A stretch of 64,000 bases of DNA, taken from contig NZ_BAWH01000008.1 of NCBI RefSeq assembly GCF_000586435.1, positions 1-64,000 on the forward strand. The letters are read 5' to 3'. This document shows positions 50,382 through 59,883 of this stretch, piece after piece (positions within the stretch are counted from its first letter, which is position 1; the number at the start of each line of letters is the position of its first letter). Position numbers and translations under genes: made by a program. Source of the DNA: Psychrobacter sp. JCM 18901 (GTDB lineage Bacteria > Pseudomonadota > Gammaproteobacteria > Pseudomonadales > Moraxellaceae). The notes under the pieces are model-generated. The model was given only the letters and a program-made list of their open reading frames with translations. It was not told the origin of the DNA and made no database searches.

Positions 50382-50882
50382 ATGAAGCTTTCGACTAAAG
50401 TTGCAGAACTGACTAATATTATTGCCCCTGCCGTGGCCGCTTGTGATGTGTCATTATGGGGCATCGAGTTTGCGCCACAAGGTCGTCGCTCTTTACTACG
50501 TATCTATATTGAGGCATTGCCAGAAGAGCAAGCCCAAGATAAACAAGTAACGATTGAAGACTGTGCGGCAGTAAACCATCAAGTAAGCGGTATCTTAGAA
50601 GTTCATGATCCTATCGCTGGTGAGTACATTTTAGAAGTATCTTCACCTGGTTTTGATCGTGCGTTTTTCTCAGATGAGCAGATGCATGCGTATGTTGGTC
50701 AAACTGTGAGCTTGCGTCTGATTCAAGCTATCGGTACAGGCGATCAAAAACGTCGTAAAGCCACAGGTACTTTAGATAGCATTGATGAAAACTCTTTAAA
50801 ACTGACGTCAAGCGATGGCGAGCAGTTTGAGATTGCATTAAGTAATATTGATAAAGCCAATTTGATTTATGAAGATGCCTAG
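50382..50882 (+). CDS. rimP: ribosome maturation factor RimP
   Basis: Assembly factor for the 30S subunit. 166 residues, intact. Motifs: LWGIEFAPQGRRSLLRIYIE, the DC-type second motif TIEDCAAVNHQVSGILEVHDP, and YILEVSSPGFDRAFF. First protein gene of the nusA-infB operon. ATG 50382 follows AAAGAGATT. Spacing to nusA is about 135 bases. Confidence 0.95.
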   Translation: MKLSTKVAELTNIIAPAVAACDVSLWGIEFAPQGRRSLLRIYIEALPEEQAQDKQVTIEDCAAVNHQVSGILEVHDPIAGEYILEVSSPGFDRAFFSDEQMHAYVGQTVSLRLIQAIGTGDQKRRKATGTLDSIDENSLKLTSSDGEQFEIALSNIDKANLIYEDA

Positions 50883-51017
50883 GTTTTTACTAGGGTAACT
50901 GTTTATAGATAGACAGTTTTATCTTCCAATAGCTTATGTGGCTTATAGCAACTATATAATAGCAGCACCCAAATTATAAAATTTAAGTCAATTAAAAAAT
51001 GATAGGACAGGTATAGC

Positions 51018-52501
51018 ATGAGTCGTGAAATCTTAACGGTAGTAGAAACTGTCAGTAATGAAAAGGGCTTAAATCCTGAAGATATCTTTGAAGCAATTGA
51101 AGACGCTTTAGTGGTATCGACTAAGAAAAAAGTATATACGAGCAGCCAGAAGTGGCTGTACGGGTAGCAATCGACCGTGCAACTGGCGATTACGATACTT
51201 ATCGTTACTGGACAGTGGTTGCAGATGAAGACCATGAAATGCCAGCTTGTCAGCTTGCTATCACAGATCTTGATCAAGAAGAATGGTCAATTGGTGATAT
51301 TAAAGAAGAGCAAATTGAATCAATCGAATTTGGTCGTATTGCTGCTACTCAAGCCAAACAAGTCATTATCCAAAAGATTCGTGAAGCTGAGCGTGCATTA
51401 GTTGCAGATGCTTTCGAGCCGCGTGTTGGTGAGATGATGTATGGCGAAGTCAAAAAACAGACTCGTGATGGCTATATCATAGATTTGGGTGACAATGCCG
51501 AAGGTTACTTGTCACGTGATCAGATGTTGCCACGCGAACAACTCCGTGCAAAATCGCGTATCAACGCTATCTTGTACCATGTGAACCGTGAAAACCGCGG
51601 TGCACAGTTACTGTTATCTCGCACACATCCTGAAATGCTATCAGCACTGATGCAAAAAGAAGTGCCTGAGATTGCAGAACAAATTATCGAAATTCGTAAC
51701 GTCGCTCGTCTGCCAGGTACTCGTGCTAAAATAGCCGTGAAGACTAACGATCATCGTATTGATCCTGTTGGGGCTTGTATTGGTATGCGTGGTACACGTA
51801 TCCAAGCAGTACAGCAAGAGCTAGATGGTGAGCGTATCGATGTTGTGGTTTGGTCAGATGATCCAGCTCAGTTCATCATCAGCTCTTTAGAACCAGCTGA
51901 TGTCAGCAGCATCATCTTAGATGAAGACACGCAAACAGCAGATATTATCTTTAGCACCAATGATCAGTTGGCGCGCGCTATTGGCTCACAAGGTCAAAAC
52001 GTACGTCTAGCGTCTGAACTGACGGGCTATAAGCTGAATATGATGCTCGAAGAAGAGTATCAACAACGTCAACAAAACGAATCAAAAGCGTTTATTGAAT
52101 TATTCTATGAGCGCCTAGAAGTAGATAAAGATTTAGCACAGGCATTGGTTGATATTGGTTTTACCAGTATCGAAGAAGTGGCCTATGTACCAGTTGAGAC
52201 TTTCTATGATATCGAAGGTCTAGACGATGAAGCGATTGATATGATTCAAGAGCGTGCTAAAGAAGTTGTCATCGCTGATGAACTGGTCAAACAACAGAAC
52301 ATGAAAGAGCCAAGTCAAGAGCTTCAAGAGCTTGAAGGTATGACAGTCAGTTGGGCTTATAAAATGGCGCAAAAAGACATCATTACTGTTGATGACTTGG
52401 CAGAACAAGCCGTCTTCGATCTAGAAGATATCGAAGGATTAGACTCTGAAACTGCAGGAAAACTCATCATGAAAGCTCGGGAATCTTGGTTCGATGAATA
52501 A
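51018..52501 (+). CDS. nusA: transcription termination/antitermination factor NusA (frameshifted)
   Basis: Binds RNA polymerase and controls pausing, termination and antitermination. About 494 residues in full domain order: NTD ([20 protein letters not shown]), S1 domain ([23 protein letters not shown]), KH domains ([20 protein letters not shown] and [15 protein letters not shown]), then two acidic repeats ([36 protein letters not shown]). One base is lost near the A run at 51125-51131; repair joins VVSTKKK to [11 protein letters not shown]. Start ATG 51018 after GATAGGACAGG. Confidence 0.93.
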
Positions 52502-52649
52502 GCGGTAACTGCATATCGCTGTCTTTTGGTGATATGCTATTGAGAATAAAGCGCTGATATTTATTTATAAGTATCAGCCTTAACCCAATCATTTGTAGCC
52601 AACAACTGAATTGAACATATAGCAAATAATAGACAGTAGGTGATAATAA

Positions 52650-55381
52650 ATGGCAGATAAGACCGTCAAAGAACTGGCAGAAATGGTAGGCAAAACTACA
52701 GATGCTGTAAAGCAGCAATTAGTAGATGCTGGCCTGCCTGCTCGCGCAGAGGATGACCTAGTCACCGAGCTTGAGCAAGAAAAGCTGGTGACGTATTTAA
52801 AGCAAAGTCATGGTCAACAAGAAAAGCGTCGTATTAGTCTTAAATCTAAGACGACCAGTACTGCACGTGTGACCGGCTCTTCTGGTAAATCTAAGAGCGT
52901 TAACGTCGAAGTGCGTAAAAAGAAAGTATTCGAAAAGCCTGATCCAGAAAAGATGGCTGAAGAACTAGCTGCTCGTGAGCAGGCTCTGGTTGAGTCTCAA
53001 GAACGTGCAGCAAAAGAAGCTGAAGAACGCGCCGCTACTAAGAAAAAAAGCGGAAGAGCGTCAAGCAGCAACGCTAGCAGCAATGCGTGCAAGCTTAGGC
53101 TCTAGCAAAAAATCAGACGACAAAAACGATGATATTTCTACATCAGTTGTCGTCAAAAAAAGGCGGTAAAGCGACTGCTGAAGTTAAGCCTAAAGAACAG
53201 CCGAAGAAGAAAGTTGCTGCAACCAAGCCTAAAGTTGAAACCGCTGCTGAACGTAAAGCTCGCGAGACTCGTGAAAAAGAAGAAGCGCGTCTGCGTGAAA
53301 TCGAACTAGAAACCCGCCGCACACAAGCTGAAGAAGCGCAAAAGCGTACACTTGAGCAGATGCGCAAAATGGCTGGTAAATATACAGATCGTGAGCCTGT
53401 TACTGAAGTACGTAAAGATGAGCCATTGGCTGAAGGTTTGGTCGGTGATGCACTAGAAGAGTCTTTCGAAAAAGAGCGTCGCGAAATCAAACGTGGTTCG
53501 AACAGTACTGGTACTCGTGGTCGTCGTCGTAAGAACCAAGATGAACGCGAAATCAAAAACCGCAAAAACGGTTTGCGTTCAACTCAAGCATCACAGCATA
53601 AGTTTGAAAAACCTGTCGAAAAAATCGTCTATGATGTCGAGATTAGTGAGCAAATTTCAGTTGCCGATCTTGCGCAGCGCATGGCGGTTAAAGCTCGCGA
53701 AGTAACTAAATTACTTATGAAAATGGGTGAAATGGCTCGTGAGTCAGATACGATTGATCAAGCAACCGCAAGCTTGCTTGTTGAAGAAATGGGCCACAAC
53801 CCAGTACCAGTTAGTGATACTAAAGTTGAAGATGACTTACAATACGCAGTTGATGAGCGTAGTAGTAACGTTCAGACTCGTCCACCAGTAGTGACTATCA
53901 TGGGTCACGTCGATCATGGTAAGACTTCACTACTAGATAAAATTCGTGAAACGAAAGTTGCGAATGGCGAAGCGGGCGGCATTACCCAGCATATCGGTGC
54001 TTATCATGTAAAAACTGATCGCGGTGTTATTACTTTCCTTGATACTCCAGGTCACGCAGCGTTTAGCGCAATGCGTTCACGTGGTGCTCAAGCGACTGAT
54101 ATCGTTGTATTGGTGGTTGCAGCTGATGATGGCATGATGCCACAAACAGCAGAAGCGATTGATCATGCACGTGCAGCTGGTACGCCGATTATTGTTGCTA
54201 TCAACAAAATGGATAAGCCAGGCGCTGATCCTGACCGTGTTCTTAATGAATTAACGACGAAAGAAGTTATTTCAGAAGAATGGGGCGGCGATACACCAAT
54301 GGCTCGTATCTCAGCCAAAACTGGTGAAGGTATTGAAGACCTACTAGAATTCATTAGCTTACAAGCTGAGCTAATGGAGCTAGAAGCGCCATTAGACGGT
54401 GCTGCTCAGGGTGTGGTTATTGAGTCAAGACTGGAAAAAGGTCGTGGTCCTGTCGTTAGTGTCCTAGTTAAAAAAAGGCACATTAAAGCAAGGCGACTTG
54501 GTTCTAGCTGGTGAGCACTATGGTAAAGTTCGTGCATTGACCGACGAGCATGGCCAACGTATTAAATCAGCTGGTCCTTCTATTCCTGTAGAGATTTTGG
54601 GTCTGCCTGAAACACCTGCTGCTGGTAGTGAGTTCCTAGTTGTAACGGATGAGAAAAAAAAGCTCGTGAAGTTGCGGACTTTAGAACCAACCGTGAGCGT
54701 GAGCGTCAACTTGAGCGTCAAAATGCCATGCGTTTAGAAAGCATGTTTGATCAGATGGGCCAAGGCGATGTGTCATTCTTGAATATCGTACTAAAAACAG
54801 ACGTACGTGGTTCACTTGAAGCACTACTAGCTGCCCTAAACGAATTGTCTACTGACGAAGTAAAAGTCAGAGTGATCAGTTCAGGCGTTGGTCCTATCTC
54901 TGAGTCTGACGTAACCCTTGCAGAATCGAGTGAAGCGGTACTGTTAGGCTTTAACGTTCGTGCAGACGCTACTGCACGCCGTAAAGCAGATACTGCTAAC
55001 ATGGATATTCGCTACTATAGCGTAATCTATGGTTTGATCGATGATGTTAAATCAGCAATGAGCGGTATGCTTGCTCCTGAACATCGTGAGAAAATCCTTG
55101 GTGTTGCAGATGTTCGTGAAGTATTCCGTTCTAGTAAGTTCGGTGCTGCTGCTGGTTGTATGGTGGTCGAAGGTACAATCTATCGCAACAAACCTATCCG
55201 CGTATTGCGTGATGACCAAGTTATCTTTACTGGTCAATTGCAATCATTACGTCGCTATAAAGAAGACGTTAATGAAGTACGTACTGGTATGGAATGTGGT
55301 CTGGCCGTTCGCGGTTATGATGTTGAAGCTGGCGATAAGATCGAAGTCTTCGAAATCCAAGAGTTCGCACGTACTATCTAA
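52650..55381 (+). CDS. infB: translation initiation factor IF-2 (four frameshifts)
   Basis: GTPase that loads fMet-tRNA and joins ribosomal subunits. About 909 residues. N-terminal IF2-N domain ([19 protein letters not shown]), long Lys/Glu-rich helical linker, second IF2-N, then the G domain: P-loop [42 protein letters not shown]-terminal domains follow ([37 protein letters not shown]). Runs 53043-53049, 53155-53161 and 54470-54476 are seven for six, and 54654-54661 (eight) is probably nine. This essential protein cannot work as written, strong support for sequence error. Confidence 0.96.
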
Positions 55382-55470
55382 AGCTGCTGTTCGATAGCAG
55401 AGTATGTATCAATGCAATATGCGTAATCCGCTGAGCTATTTAGATACTTTGCTAATATTCAGCTGTACTT

Positions 55471-55504
55471 AGGCCTAACAGGTACATCCTGCTAGGCCTT
55501 TTTT
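55471..55504 (+). terminator. possible intra-operon terminator after infB
   Basis: AGGCCTAACAGG-TACAT-CCTGCTAGGCCT with one mismatch, then six T, 90 bases after infB and 79 before rbfA. May partly terminate and set rbfA levels. Confidence 0.65.
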
Positions 55505-55582
55505 AGCACATATCAGTGCAACATCTATTAATCAGCAGACTTATACAGTAATAAAATAAGCCCATTAAAGTAAGGTAACAAC

Positions 55583-55972
55583 ATGAACCAACGTTTACAA
55601 AGATTGTCGGATCAGATTCAGCGTGAGCTTGCTGTTCTTATTCGCGATGAAGTCAATGACCCTCGTCTAACGGGTTTTGTCACGATCTCTAGTGTCAAAG
55701 TTAGCCCAGATTTAGGTTATGCGGACGTCTATGTCACTATCATGGAGCCTGAGCTCAATGATGCTATGAACAAGACCAACCATGAAGAAAGCATCAAAGT
55801 ATTGAATAAAGCGGCAGGGTTCTTGCGTACAGAATTAAGCCATAGCTTAAAGACACGTACTACGCCGCGCCTACGTTTTCATTATGATGAAGTGACTGCT
55901 CGTGGTAACTACATGATGGACTTGATTAGTAAGGCCGTGACTAAAACTGAGCAAAACGAGAATGACGAGTAA
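55583..55972 (+). CDS. rbfA: ribosome-binding factor RbfA
   Basis: KH-fold factor needed for late 16S rRNA maturation and cold adaptation, fitting the expected cold-tolerant host. 129 residues, intact: MNQRLQRLSDQIQRELAVLI, DPRLTGFVTISSVKVSPDLG, and LKTRTTPRLRFHYDE. ATG 55583 after AAGGTAACAAC. truB begins 9 bases after the stop, so the two are coupled. Confidence 0.95.
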   Translation: MNQRLQRLSDQIQRELAVLIRDEVNDPRLTGFVTISSVKVSPDLGYADVYVTIMEPELNDAMNKTNHEESIKVLNKAAGFLRTELSHSLKTRTTPRLRFHYDEVTARGNYMMDLISKAVTKTEQNENDE

Positions 55973-55981
55973 ATTATTATT

Positions 55982-57079
55982 ATGTCTATAGCGTCTAAGC
56001 AAGTTGATAAACAAGCCAATAAAGTACCTGAAAAAAATAAAAGTTTCAGGTGTCATACTGGTGGATAAACCCAAAGGTATGACGTCGCAGCAAGTCGTGT
56101 CAAAAGTGAAGTATTTATTTAAATCACCGATACACGATAGTAAAAAGGCGGGGCATACAGGAACGCTTGATCCAATGGCAACTGGCTTACTGCCTATTTG
56201 CTTGGGTGAAGCTACCAAGTTTAGCCATTATCAACTGGATGCTGATAAATCTTATCAAGCGACTATCTTGCTAGGTAGCCAAACCGATACTGGTGATGCT
56301 GATGGCCAAATTGTAACGCAGGCTTCTATCCCAGTATTCGACGAAGCATCATTGGCAACTATTGCCCAGCAGTTTTTGGGTGCTCAGCAGCAGATACCAC
56401 CGATGTATTCAGCGCTAAAAAAAGATGGTAAAAAAAACTGTATGAATATGCTCGCGCTGGTATTGAGGTTGATAGGCCGCCCAGAGATATTACAATTAAA
56501 GCAATCAATCTACAGATGATAGATGATACCCAGATTAATCTCACGGTTACTTGTACTAAAGGTACTTACGTACGTGTATTAGCGGAAGATATTGCAAAGC
56601 AGCTAGGTACACTAGGACATTTGACGGCATTACGTCGTACACAAGTAGGGAACTTCAGCATTGATGATGCTATCGCTTTATCTTCATTAGAAGAGCATGG
56701 TCTAGAGGAGCGTCAGTCTTGGCTACTGCCTATCGATGCTTGTATTGATATCAATGCTGAACTGATGCTGACAGATGAGCAATGCGCCCGCGTACATATG
56801 GGGCAGCGCCTAAACGTATTTGATGCGCTAACAGGTAAGCTCAAGGATTATGTTGCTAGAATGGTTTCTGACCAACTAGCTAATAATAACTCTGTCGATA
56901 TTAATGATGACGCTAGTCCCAATGGTAAAGCTGATACTGGACTTGATGATGCGCCTCAGCTCCTAGAGCACGAAATACCTGTTGATATACGTTTACTCAA
57001 TGAGCAGGGAGAATTTCTCGGTTTGGGGTCTGTGAGCTTAAACGGACGTCTACAACCTAAGAAATTGATTCAGCGTTAA
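55982..57079 (+). CDS. truB: tRNA pseudouridine(55) synthase TruB (two frameshifts)
   Basis: Makes pseudouridine 55 in the T-loop of all tRNAs. About 365 residues, longer than E. coli (314). Motifs: VILVDKPKGMTSQQVVSK, the catalytic HTGTLDPMATGLLP (Asp), then GTYVRVLAEDIAKQLG and GHLTALRRTQVG. The A run 56031-56037 is seven for six, and 56430-56437 is eight (six or nine intended); repair joins KKDGKK to LYEYARAGIEVDRPPRD. A C-terminal acidic insert (NNNSVDINDDASPNGKAD) adds the length. ATG 55982 is 9 bases after rbfA. Confidence 0.93.
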
Positions 57080-57468
57080 TAGTAACGTTTTCACCAATGT
57101 TACTTAAATAGAGAAATTACCACCTAACATTGACCTGATTTACTAATAGTTTACACTAATCACATACCGTCACATTTTATTGCAGGTTTCGCCTATGGTG
57201 AAACCTGTTTTTTTTGTACTCTAGATTCATCAGATAGGGAATGCTGAGTTAAAAAAAATAAAACGGACAAATATTATAAAAATAAAAAAATTGCCATAAG
57301 GTTAATAACTAAAACGATAAACAATTAAAAGTAAAAACCAATGCAGAAAGGACGCATTTGAACAAAAATAAAATAGTTCAAAGGAGAATGTACTGCCAAA
57401 CAATAATAAAACTAACTTATAAAAATATACTGGCTCACAAAAACTAATAGATAAGAAGAAGGAAAGTT
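57080..57468. other. intergenic after truB with terminator
   Basis: Very AT-rich, about 390 bases, containing the truB terminator (57183-57215) and the presumed promoter of the PfpI-like gene. No gene seen. Confidence 0.55.
57183..57215 (+). terminator. truB terminator
   Basis: CAGGTTTCGCC-TAT-GGTGAAACCTG followed by eight T, about 105 bases after truB. Confidence 0.9.
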
Positions 57469-57994
57469 ATGAAAACGATCGCTTTTTTACTACATAACCA
57501 CTTTGAACAAGCAGAGTATGAAGACGTCAATAATCAGCTAAAAGACAAAGGCTATAAAACACTTCTCATAACAACAAATGATAAAAAAAGAAGTGCAAGC
57601 CATGCAGCAAGACGTAGATAAGAGTGATACTTTTACTGCTGATATCTTTGTAGAAGATGCTAACGTTTCTGACTATGATGCATTGGTGTTACCAGGTGGT
57701 ACTGTCAACGCTGATACTATTCGTGGTAACGAAAAGGCTCATCAAATGATCAATGCTATAAATGAAGCAGGAAAGCCACTAGCTGTTATTTGTCATGCTC
57801 CTTGGGCTCTCATCAATACAGGTATTGCTAAAGGCAAAACACTCACCGCTTATCCTACTTTGCGACTAGATTTAGAAAATGCTGGAGCAAACTACGTAGA
57901 TAAGACAGTACAAGTAGATGGCAATCTTATTACCTCGCGTAACCCAGACGATATTCCTAATTTTGTTGATGCCATAGATAAAGCATTATCTTAG
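57469..57994 (+). CDS. PfpI/DJ-1 family protein (frameshifted)
   Basis: About 174 residues of the DJ-1/PfpI (YhbO/YraA-like) superfamily: TIAFLLHNHFEQAEYED at the start (active-site Glu region), DYDALVLPGGTVNADTIRG, and the nucleophile elbow LAVICHAPWALINTG with Cys. Members act as glyoxalases, deglycases or proteases; which applies is not clear. The A run 57583-57589 is seven for six; repair joins TNDKKEVQAMQQD. Ribosome site GAAGGAAAGTT. It stands alone in the normally tight truB-rpsO junction, with two small acidic genes behind it. Confidence 0.85.
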
Positions 57995-58091
57995 AATTTT
58001 GACTTCTAATTAAACAAGTCTAATCAACTAAGTACTATTAAATTTCAACTCTGTACAACTAATATTCATAATCATAACTAAGGAAGATACT

Positions 58092-58253
58092 ATGTCAAAC
58101 TCTAACCCAAATGATACTAAACTTGAGCAACAACGTTCTGATTCAGCAGAAGCAGCACTTAAAGGTCAAACTGAAGACAATCACAATGAAAATAGCGAAG
58201 CAGCAGCAGAACGTATCGCAGCTAATTTAGAAAGCGCGAAAGAAGATAAGTAG
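58092..58253 (+). CDS. small acidic hydrophilic protein, 53 residues
   Basis: ATG at 58092 after AAGGAAGATACT. 53 residues, strongly acidic, rich in Glu, Asn, Ala and Ser (DTKLEQQRSDSAEAALKG, EAAAERIAANLESAKED), with no Cys, Trp or Phe. Predicted helical or disordered. It resembles small Asp/Glu-rich stress proteins in style but I cannot name a family. The good ribosome site, the ATG, the clean stop and a second, similar gene 115 bases on support a real gene. Follows the PfpI-like gene on the same strand. Confidence 0.6.
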   Translation: MSNSNPNDTKLEQQRSDSAEAALKGQTEDNHNENSEAAAERIAANLESAKEDK

Positions 58254-58367
58254 GTTTTTAATATGCCACCTGTAGTAGGGTGGCATTAATACGTTTATAG
58301 TTTGCACGTCTTATGCTCGATGAGTGCAACTACCGTTAGTCCACAAAATAATAATTCAGGAGCTAAT

Positions 58368-58544
58368 ATGAGTAATTCACCGAACAATATGGACGAGCAG
58401 GAAAAAGAGATTGAAAAGCTTGCAGAAGAAATCAATCCAAGTGAGCATACCGTCCCAGATAGTCTAGCGGAAGTTACTACTGCTGCGCCTCTTGAAGATG
58501 ATGAACTAGGCGGCAATGCAAAAGAATCTGATGTTAATAAGTAG
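58368..58544 (+). CDS. small acidic protein, 58 residues
   Basis: ATG at 58368 after CAGGAGCTAAT, chosen over an upstream in-frame start at 58302 because of this ribosome site. 58 residues, acidic: MSNSPNNMDEQEKEIEKLA, then PSEHTVPDSLAEV and LEDDELGGNAKESD. No membrane segment, no cysteine. It shares a start (MSNS) and acidic style with the 53-residue gene at 58092 but I see no close alignment, so relation is only possible. Function unknown. Confidence 0.6.
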   Translation: MSNSPNNMDEQEKEIEKLAEEINPSEHTVPDSLAEVTTAAPLEDDELGGNAKESDVNK

Positions 58545-58626
58545 TCTGCTTAGGTAGGATGTTAATAGCTAGTTATCTGTAGGATATTAGTTACTAGAAA
58601 TTAAATGTCGCTTTACAAGTATTATG

Positions 58627-58656
58627 AAAAACTGCTGCTAGTTCAGCAGTTTTTTG
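58627..58656 (+). terminator. terminator after small acidic genes
   Basis: AAAACTGCTG-CTAGTT-CAGCAGTTTT followed by T, about 80 bases after the stop at 58544. Confidence 0.8.
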
Positions 58657-58926
58657 TTATAATTACCCCCACATTTAAATTAGGTTTTGAATGATGTACT
58701 GTAACTAGCCCATTACTTTGATTAAGTAGTGCTATAGCTAAATGCAATGTACGATTCAAAATATATTAAATGGTTGTTAACTGAGCTTGTCGTACACTAG
58801 GTCAACTCTAGTAATGCAGGGTTGTCCTGAATGGCGTACAGGTTATTTTATTTATTATTCTATTGCTTTAATACTGACTCAAATTGCAGCCTGTATTTAA
58901 AGTTTTTAGCATTGCCGGAGATATTT

Positions 58927-59193
58927 ATGCTAACTAATACCGATCGTGAACAAATCATCGCTCAATACCAACGTGGCGAAAATGACACTGGTTCTCCAGA
59001 AGTTCAAGTAGCTTTGTTGAGTGCTCGTATCAATGATTTGCAGAACCACTTTAAAGCACACAAAGCTGACCATCATAGCCGTCGCGGTCTTATCCGTATG
59101 GTTAACACGCGTCGTAAACTGCTTGATTACTTAAAAGGTAAAGACCTTGGTCGTTACACTACTCTAATCAGCCAGTTGGGTCTACGTCGTTAA
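58927..59193 (+). CDS. rpsO: 30S ribosomal protein S15
   Basis: 88-residue primary 16S rRNA-binding protein, essential for platform assembly. Conserved [52 protein letters not shown] and [12 protein letters not shown]. Intact. ATG 58927 follows GCCGGAGATATTT. In E. coli it represses its own translation through a leader pseudoknot; I did not identify that element here. Confidence 0.97.
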   Translation: MLTNTDREQIIAQYQRGENDTGSPEVQVALLSARINDLQNHFKAHKADHHSRRGLIRMVNTRRKLLDYLKGKDLGRYTTLISQLGLRR

Positions 59194-59281
59194 TCTAACG
59201 ACAATAGTACGAGTGGATGCTGAATTTTTTTGCTAAGTCGCTTGGAAATTGTTTGTTATTATCGATAAAATAGATTTTTCT

Positions 59282-59317
59282 AAAAACGGTGTGGAATAGT
59301 TTCACGCCGTTTTTTTA
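59282..59317 (+). terminator. rpsO terminator
   Basis: AAAACGGTGTG-GAATAGTTT-CACGCCGTTTTTTT, about 90 bases after rpsO. Confidence 0.85.
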
Positions 59318-59762
59318 TGCTTATTCGTTTTAGATACCGTGCTCAAATAGTAAGAGCTATAACTCCTTCTATAGAATAGTTAAGAGGAATATAGGTATAA
59401 ACTGTACTAACCAAGCCTCAAATACGGTATTTTCTGACGATAATTGCGCTACTGTGCAATTAATTGGTCAATGGCTATAAATCACTGTAAAATAATGCCT
59501 TGTGAGTTTGATAGCGCATCTGCTACAGATATGGTGATTATTGATAGAATACTTATTATTTGGCTTGGTAATCAGCGCAGATAGCTGATATTTGAAAGTT
59601 CAGAAAATAGCCTGTAGGGTTTTTAGCATCGAAGTCTTTTGACTTAATGTCTTTTTGATAGTATTTATAGTAAAGCCAAAATTGCACGACCGAATATACA
59701 TAATAGTACGATGTCTAACTCAGATAAATATATGAGATAACCAAGTAACGTTATTGGCATTG

Positions 59763-59795
59763 GTTGCGATGCTTTCTGATAGAAAGCATCGCAAC
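59763..59795 (+). promoter_or_regulatory. 14-bp perfect hairpin in the pnp leader
   Basis: GTTGCGATGCTTTC-TGATA-GAAAGCATCGCAAC, a perfect stem without a T run, 90 bases before the pnp start. In E. coli a leader hairpin is cut by RNase III and then allows PNPase to repress its own mRNA; the position fits such an element. Confidence 0.7.
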
Positions 59796-59820
59796 TGATA
59801 GCATATACACAGAATTTTAA

Positions 59821-59863
59821 TGACAGATATCAGCTTTTTTTGACGCTGATATCAGTTTTGTCA
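59821..59863 (+). promoter_or_regulatory. second hairpin in the pnp leader
   Basis: GATATCAGC (59826-59834) pairs with GCTGATATC (59845-59853), with outer TGACA/TGTCA. It ends 20 bases before the pnp ATG, so it could hide or expose the translation start. Confidence 0.6.
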
Positions 59864-59883
59864 GTCAACATTAGGAAGATTAT

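Larger units (their letters stand above)
59194..59883. other. rpsO-pnp intercistronic region
   Basis: About 690 bases: rpsO terminator (59282-59317) and a 3' part carrying two stable hairpins just before pnp. No open frame seen. Confidence 0.6.

Noticed and set aside
51018..55381. Programmed frameshift in nusA or infB
   Set aside because: No slippery heptamer plus structure as in dnaX; breaks are plain A runs identical in kind to those in unrelated genes.
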